Shown: positions 4,258 to 8,009 of the stretch, one piece after another
How the letters are laid out: every line of letters begins with the position of its first letter
Position numbering within the stretch: the first letter of the stretch is position 1
From: Planctomycetota bacterium
Lineage (GTDB): Bacteria; Planctomycetota; SBBH01; JACQRN01
NCBI GenBank assembly: GCA_016206515.1
Contig: JACQRN010000031.1
Location: 1-8,009, forward strand
Direction: 5' to 3'
DNA length: 8,009 bases
Program-made: the position numbers and the translations under genes
Notes under the pieces: model-generated
Databases searched by the model: none
The model's input: the letters and a program-made list of their open reading frames with translations, nothing else
Told to the model about the DNA's origin: nothing

Positions 4258-7200
4258 TCAAGAACTCCTCGCGAGACGGAAACCGCAGCCGTAGAGGCGG
4301 TTCGACGGGGCGCTCCCGTAGCGGCGCGCGGAACGCAGGTCCCCGACGTTGTTGGACCAGGAGCCCCCGCGCAGGACGCGGCGCCCGTCTTCACTCCCAG
4401 GCCCAGCCGGATCCACCTGCTCCCCGCTCCCGTACGTTTCTGCGTACCAATCCTGGCACCACTCCCATACGTTCCCGTGCATGTCGAACAATCCCCACCC
4501 GTTCGCGCGCTTCTGCCCAACAGGGTATGTCCGGCCGCCGTTGGCGAAGTACCACGCGTACTCTCCCAGACGGGCCTCGTCGTCTCCGAAACCGTACCGC
4601 GTCGTCGTCCCGGCGCGACACGCATACTCCCACTCCGCCTCCGTCGGCAGGCGGTACGTCACACCCGCCTCCCGGGCGTTCAGCCTCCGTATGAACTCCT
4701 GGCAGTCGTCCCACGAAACCCGATCCACGGAGAGATCCGCCCCCTTGAATCCCGACGGGTCGCTTCTCATCACCGCCTCCCATTGCGCTTGCGTCACCTC
4801 CGTCACCCCCATGTAGAACGGCCTTGTGATCCTCACGCGATGTTGTGTCTCGTCGTCGTCCCGTCCTGCCTCACTTGCCGGGCTCCCCATCAGGAACTCC
4901 CCGGCGGGGATCAGGCGGAACCGCATTCCGAGCGGGTTGGTGATGTTCTCGCGAGCGGCACGTTCGGCGGTGTCCACCGCCTCGCGGGCCCGCCGAGCAG
5001 CGTCCGCTTCTCGTGCCCGCGCAGCTTCCGTCTCTCGCCACCGCTGCAGGACAGGGAGGCGCATCCCCTCGGGCGTCTGGCAGAGTTGGCGCAGCGCCAC
5101 GGCCGCCCGGTTGTCGAACCGCTCGGCCTGGATGTACGCAAGTGCCGCCTCCCCGATCCGCCCTTCCGCCTCGTGTTCGAGCCCCTCGTTGGCGTGGCGG
5201 ATGTAGAGAGTCTCCCGCAGGTACGCCAACTGGGAGTCGATCAGCCGCTTGTAGTGGTCGTTCGCCTGCTCCCTCGCTGCGGTGTACTGGTCGAACGCCC
5301 CCTCCAGGTCGCCGCGGGCGAACGCCATCTGGGCGGACTCGTACGCCCGGCGGGTCTCCAGGGGGATCCGCTCCTGCCGGACGCGGAGCGCCGTCTGCGC
5401 GATCCCCGGGACCGCGTGCCCCCAGCCGTTGTCGACCCGCGCCAGAAGATCGTCCACGCCGCTCCAGTCGCCGTCCTGGAGGCCGTGGGCGAGCGTTTGC
5501 GACAGGAGCGGCTCCAGGGCGATCGGGACGACATCCGACAGGAGGTCCATCCACTCCGGATCGCCCCCCCATTTCAGCGCGTCGACGGCCGCAAGCACAC
5601 CGCTCCAGTCGCGATTCCCGATCAACCCGTCGAGCAGGTCTGCGCCGATCCCGATCCTCTGGCGGGCGGCCGCTGCCTTGACTTCGTACCAGTAGGAGAG
5701 CGCCTCCCCGGTCGTGCTGTACGTCTCCATCTGCTTGGCGTCCGCGAGCGCCGCCGTCGCGCCGGCGGGATCCTGGCGCGCCGAGGCGGCGGCGCTTTGC
5801 AGCGCGCGATCCAGATCCACGACGTGCAACGCTGCCGAAAGAAGATCGTTCCCGGCGAGGATATCCCCGATGGGGGGACCGCTTCCTCCGGTCTGCTGGA
5901 CGCGTTGGAGAGCGACCCATCCGATGGCGCGATGAACGGCCCTGCCGGGCTCGCTCTCCGGGGGGTGGCGTTCCCCGAGCCCCCGGAGCAGTCGCAGGGC
6001 GATGTCGAACCGTTCCCCCTCGATCATCCGGATCGCTTGCTCGTAGTCGTTCCGGTCGATCGTGGTCGCGAACCGCACATCCGGGTCCGGGGGGGTGCTG
6101 TAGATGTCGGGGAGCGGAAGCGACATCCCCCCGGTGGACGGTGCCCGGGAGGCGCGCACCCTCGCCAGATGCCCGGCCCCTGGGGAGCCGGCCGTCCGGG
6201 CCGTCTGGAGAGAGAGGACGCCGACGTCGACCACGCCGATCCCGTCGTACCTTCCGCTCGACTCGCGCGTGAACCGGTCCGGCACGACCGGCAGGGGGAC
6301 GTAGAGGGTGATGCTCCCCGATTCGACCGTCACCAGTTCCATCCCCGCCTCGAGCCCCGGCACGAGAAGCCGGAACGCCCCGTCGGATGACGACGTGGTT
6401 TCAAGACGATGAAGCCCCTCGCGGGTCTGGAGAGAGCCGCCCCGGACGCGGAGTTCGACGACCCGGGGAGGGGAGACCGACCCGGATACGACGACGAACC
6501 CGGGGTGGAGAGGGATTTCCAGGAGCTTCCCGTTATGGGCGCGCTCGACCAGGATCTCCTCGGAACGGGTGAGGTACCCGGGCGCCTGGACGCGCAGGAG
6601 TTGCCGCCCGGGGGGGAGGTCGAACGCGGCGTCGCCGCCCGACGCCTGCCGGGCTCCCAGGGCGATACTCGCCTCCGGAACCTGGACATCCGAGAGCGCG
6701 TCGACCACGCGCAGGGCGACATGGACGCGGTTGGGGACGACGAGCGCCGGCTCTTCCAGGGAATTAGTCTGGCGGATCATCTGGGGTTCCTGGACGCCGC
6801 CGGTCCGTTCGAGCGTGCGACGGCGGGTCTCCTCGAATACGCGCGTGAGCCCCGCCTCGCCCGACCCGGCCAGCGCATCAATCGATTCGGACAGGGCGCC
6901 GGTGAAGGGGGAGGGCGCCCCGGGGCCGGGCGCCTCGGCGAAGCGGCCTTCCTTCGTGCCGTAGACGACCCATTCCTCCGCAGGGCGCAGGATGGCGCCC
7001 CTCGGCGGGCCCATGGCGCGGGTCCGGCAGGCGTCGATGATCACCATCGCCGCAATCCGGGCGCCGTTCCCCCGGGCCGCGCCCTTCGCCTCGGCGATCC
7101 AGGCGGAGAGGTCGCTGCTCCGGATCACCCCTTCGTACCCTCCGGCGCCGGCTTCCCGCGTGTAGTGGGTGAAGAGGCACGGCGTCCCCTGGTCGTCGAT

Positions 7201-7572
7201 GGTGCCGTGCCCCGTGTAATAGAACAGGAGCAGATTCCCCTCGCCGCGGGCGCGGCGGCCGAACTCCAGGATCCCGTTCTCGATCGATTGCAGGTTGACG
7301 TCGCCTCCCGCGAACCGGCGTACCTGGCTGCCCGGAATACCGCACGACTCCGACAGGGCGCCGGCGAGCCGATCGACGTTGTTCGCCGCGAATGGGATGT
7401 TCCAGGAGGAAGCCTGGTAGGTGTCCGCGGCCACGAGGATGGCGAAGCGCGTCCCCACGCCAGTCCCGGCGACATCGCCTCTCCAGCGGATTTCCTCGGG
7501 CGCGATCAGGCCGGCGAGAGGTTCGCTCGTCCGCGCCGTGGACCGCGTCCCGTGAAGCCCCGTAGGGTCCAT
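4258..7572 (-). CDS. Caspase-like peptidase with beta domains, helical repeats and FGE-like C-terminal domain
   Basis: The product is 1104 residues from ATG at 7572. Residues 42-275 are a caspase (peptidase C14/metacaspase-like) domain: TRFAILVAADTYQ strand, His122 in LLLFYYTGHGT and Cys182 in AAMVIIDACRT form the catalytic pair. Residues 283-455 are beta-rich, with a PEGA/carboxypeptidase-regulatory-like block (ALRVVDALSDVQVPEASI, LPPGRQLLRVQAPGYLTRSE). Residues 505-840 are helical and TPR-like with two DWSGV units (655-659, 702-706). Residues 845-875 form an Arg/Ala/Glu coiled coil. Residues 877-1102 are an FGE-sulfatase/C-lectin-like domain (LGMRFRLIPAGEFLMGSP, YRLPTEAEWEYACRAGTTTR, GLFDMHGNVWEWCQDWY, RVLRGGSW). 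The FGE copper-binding cysteines are replaced (Asn1074, Leu1079), so ligand or partner binding is likelier than formylglycine synthesis. No signal peptide is seen. TTG at 7665 would add 31 residues but lies in an inverted repeat. ATG 7572 has AGGA three bases upstream. Confidence 0.88.
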   Translation of the reverse strand: MDPTGLHGTRSTARTSEPLAGLIAPEEIRWRGDVAGTGVGTRFAILVAADTYQASSWNIPFAANNVDRLAGALSESCGIPGSQVRRFAGGDVNLQSIENGILEFGRRARGEGNLLLFYYTGHGTIDDQGTPCLFTHYTREAGAGGYEGVIRSSDLSAWIAEAKGAARGNGARIAAMVIIDACRTRAMGPPRGAILRPAEEWVVYGTKEGRFAEAPGPGAPSPFTGALSESIDALAGSGEAGLTRVFEETRRRTLERTGGVQEPQMIRQTNSLEEPALVVPNRVHVALRVVDALSDVQVPEASIALGARQASGGDAAFDLPPGRQLLRVQAPGYLTRSEEILVERAHNGKLLEIPLHPGFVVVSGSVSPPRVVELRVRGGSLQTREGLHRLETTSSSDGAFRLLVPGLEAGMELVTVESGSITLYVPLPVVPDRFTRESSGRYDGIGVVDVGVLSLQTARTAGSPGAGHLARVRASRAPSTGGMSLPLPDIYSTPPDPDVRFATTIDRNDYEQAIRMIEGERFDIALRLLRGLGERHPPESEPGRAVHRAIGWVALQRVQQTGGSGPPIGDILAGNDLLSAALHVVDLDRALQSAAASARQDPAGATAALADAKQMETYSTTGEALSYWYEVKAAAARQRIGIGADLLDGLIGNRDWSGVLAAVDALKWGGDPEWMDLLSDVVPIALEPLLSQTLAHGLQDGDWSGVDDLLARVDNGWGHAVPGIAQTALRVRQERIPLETRRAYESAQMAFARGDLEGAFDQYTAAREQANDHYKRLIDSQLAYLRETLYIRHANEGLEHEAEGRIGEAALAYIQAERFDNRAAVALRQLCQTPEGMRLPVLQRWRETEAARAREADAARRAREAVDTAERAARENITNPLGMRFRLIPAGEFLMGSPASEAGRDDDETQHRVRITRPFYMGVTEVTQAQWEAVMRSDPSGFKGADLSVDRVSWDDCQEFIRRLNAREAGVTYRLPTEAEWEYACRAGTTTRYGFGDDEARLGEYAWYFANGGRTYPVGQKRANGWGLFDMHGNVWEWCQDWYAETYGSGEQVDPAGPGSEDGRRVLRGGSWSNNVGDLRSARRYGSAPSNRLYGCGFRLARSS

Positions 7573-7632
7573 CGGTCCTGTACGGCGCGGCGGCGTTTTC
7601 CGGGGGTGTGGACCTTCCCCCAGATAAGGACA

Positions 7633-7665
7633 TTGAAAATCGGTACTGAACGACACGATTTTCAA
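7633..7665. promoter_or_regulatory. Inverted repeat (operator candidate) between divergent genes
   Basis: TTGAAAATCG (7633-7642) and CGATTTTCAA (7656-7665) are a perfect 10-bp inverted repeat with a 13-base spacer. The half-sites are 23 bases apart centre to centre, about two helical turns. It covers the -35 region of the ATPase promoter and the 5' region of the caspase gene, so one dimeric regulator could control both. Alternatively it forms a hairpin in the caspase leader. Confidence 0.55.
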
Positions 7666-7670
7666 GTATA
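7665..7670 (-). promoter_or_regulatory. -10-like element toward the caspase gene
   Basis: TATACT on the minus strand (5 of 6 to TATAAT) overlaps the opposite-strand TATAGT of the ATPase gene. Transcription would start near 7658, giving about 86 bases of leader before ATG 7572 and excluding the TTG at 7665. The best -35 is GTGGCA (7692-7687, 16-base spacer, 4 of 6). The call is weak. Confidence 0.35.
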
Positions 7671-7672
7671 GT
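7667..7672 (+). promoter_or_regulatory. -10 element of the ATPase gene
   Basis: TATAGT (5 of 6) ends seven bases before the GTG at 7680, so the predicted transcript begins at about 7679, essentially at the start codon. No convincing -35 is seen; its place is taken by the inverted repeat at 7633-7665. Confidence 0.45.
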
Positions 7673-7679
7673 TATTCCG

Positions 7680-8009
7680 GTGAGTCTGCCACGCGCGGCG
7701 GGACGGGAGGTCCTTCGGCTGCTGACGCGCGGCCCCGTCGTCGCCCTGCTGGGGCCGCGCCAGTGCGGGAAGACCACGCTCGCGCGCCGGATCGCGCGGG
7801 GGCGCGTGTGCCACTATTTCGACCTGGAGTCCCCTCGGGACACCGCGCGGCTGGAGGAGCCGCAGCACGTCCTGGAGCCCCTCCGGGGGCTCGTTGTCAT
7901 CGACGAGATCCAGCATCGGCCGGAGCTCCTCGAGCTTCTTCGGGTCCTGGCCGACCGTCCCCGGATGCCCGCGAGATTCCTGATCCTGGGGAGCGCCTCC
8001 CCCTATCTG
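7680..8009 (+). CDS. AAA_14/DUF4143-type ATPase, N-terminal part (3' end off window)
   Basis: 110 codons are visible from GTG at 7680, with no stop before the window ends. The N-terminus MSLPRAAGREVLRLLTRGPV leads into Walker A GPRQCGKTTLARRIA (residues 26-40), a HYFDLESPRDTARLEEP segment, Walker B GLVVIDEIQHRPELLELLRV (about 73-92) and the sensor-1 strand FLILGSASPYL. This is the standard start of the bacterial and archaeal AAA_14 ATPases that carry a C-terminal DUF4143 domain (about 380-420 residues in total). Their cellular role is not well established. The gene diverges from the caspase gene with about 107 bases between starts, and a shared inverted repeat suggests joint control. The minus-strand reading of 7662-7916 is a shadow. 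Confidence 0.87.
   Translation, partial: MSLPRAAGREVLRLLTRGPVVALLGPRQCGKTTLARRIARGRVCHYFDLESPRDTARLEEPQHVLEPLRGLVVIDEIQHRPELLELLRVLADRPRMPARFLILGSASPYL

Noticed and set aside
4477..6390. 637-codon plus-strand frame opposite the caspase gene
   Set aside because: It is antisense to a gene with intact caspase and FGE motifs. The long open stretch is explained by high GC at third positions.
6409..7671. 420-codon plus-strand frame opposite the caspase N-terminal half
   Set aside because: It is an antisense shadow with no family motifs.

Overview
This is a GC-rich bacterial window. It has a Gram-negative look: it carries a lipoprotein with a signal peptide and lipobox, and a large caspase-fold protein with a formylglycine-generating-enzyme-like (FGE-like) tail. 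Such architectures, the many small toxin-antitoxin (TA) genes and the dispersed palindromic elements are common in large genomes of soil or sediment lineages such as Acidobacteria, Myxococcota and Eisenbacteria-like groups. The sequence alone does not fix the phylum.

Positions 1-4121 are a TA-rich accessory stretch interrupted by a lipoprotein gene. From left to right: (i) a HigB/RelE-type toxin on the minus strand, cut by the left edge, with a near-consensus promoter; (ii) about 0.55 kb without a gene, holding two related nested-hairpin repeats; (iii) a three-gene minus-strand operon of a chimeric antitoxin, a HicB antitoxin and a HicA toxin; (iv) a short relic resembling the GxPxET segment of a B12-type radical SAM protein; (v) a plus-strand lipoprotein with an LPP20/FlgT-like N-terminal part and a C-terminal part resembling DUF4384, whose signal peptide is partly encoded by a palindromic repeat; (vi) a decayed TA pair, namely a ribbon-helix-helix antitoxin with a stop at codon 3 followed by only the tail of a RelE/ParE toxin; (vii) an intact Phd/YefM antitoxin and RelE/ParE toxin pair.

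Positions 4188-8009 hold a palindromic element between convergent genes, then a 1104-residue minus-strand protein with the order caspase peptidase, beta-rich (PEGA/carboxypeptidase-regulatory-like) domains, helical repeats, coiled coil and FGE-like C-lectin fold. Divergent from it, and running off the right edge, is an AAA ATPase of the AAA_14/DUF4143 type. A perfect 10-bp inverted repeat sits between these two divergent genes.

A pattern across the window is that four genes (left-edge toxin, chimeric antitoxin, Phd antitoxin, ATPase) have a -10-like hexamer placed so that the predicted transcription start falls 0-2 bases before the start codon, which suggests leaderless mRNAs. The caspase protein and the LPP20-like lipoprotein may work together in an envelope or conflict function, because these families tend to co-occur. 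This is inference, since they lie on opposite strands with TA genes between them. No reverse transcriptase, CRISPR array, rRNA or tRNA is seen.
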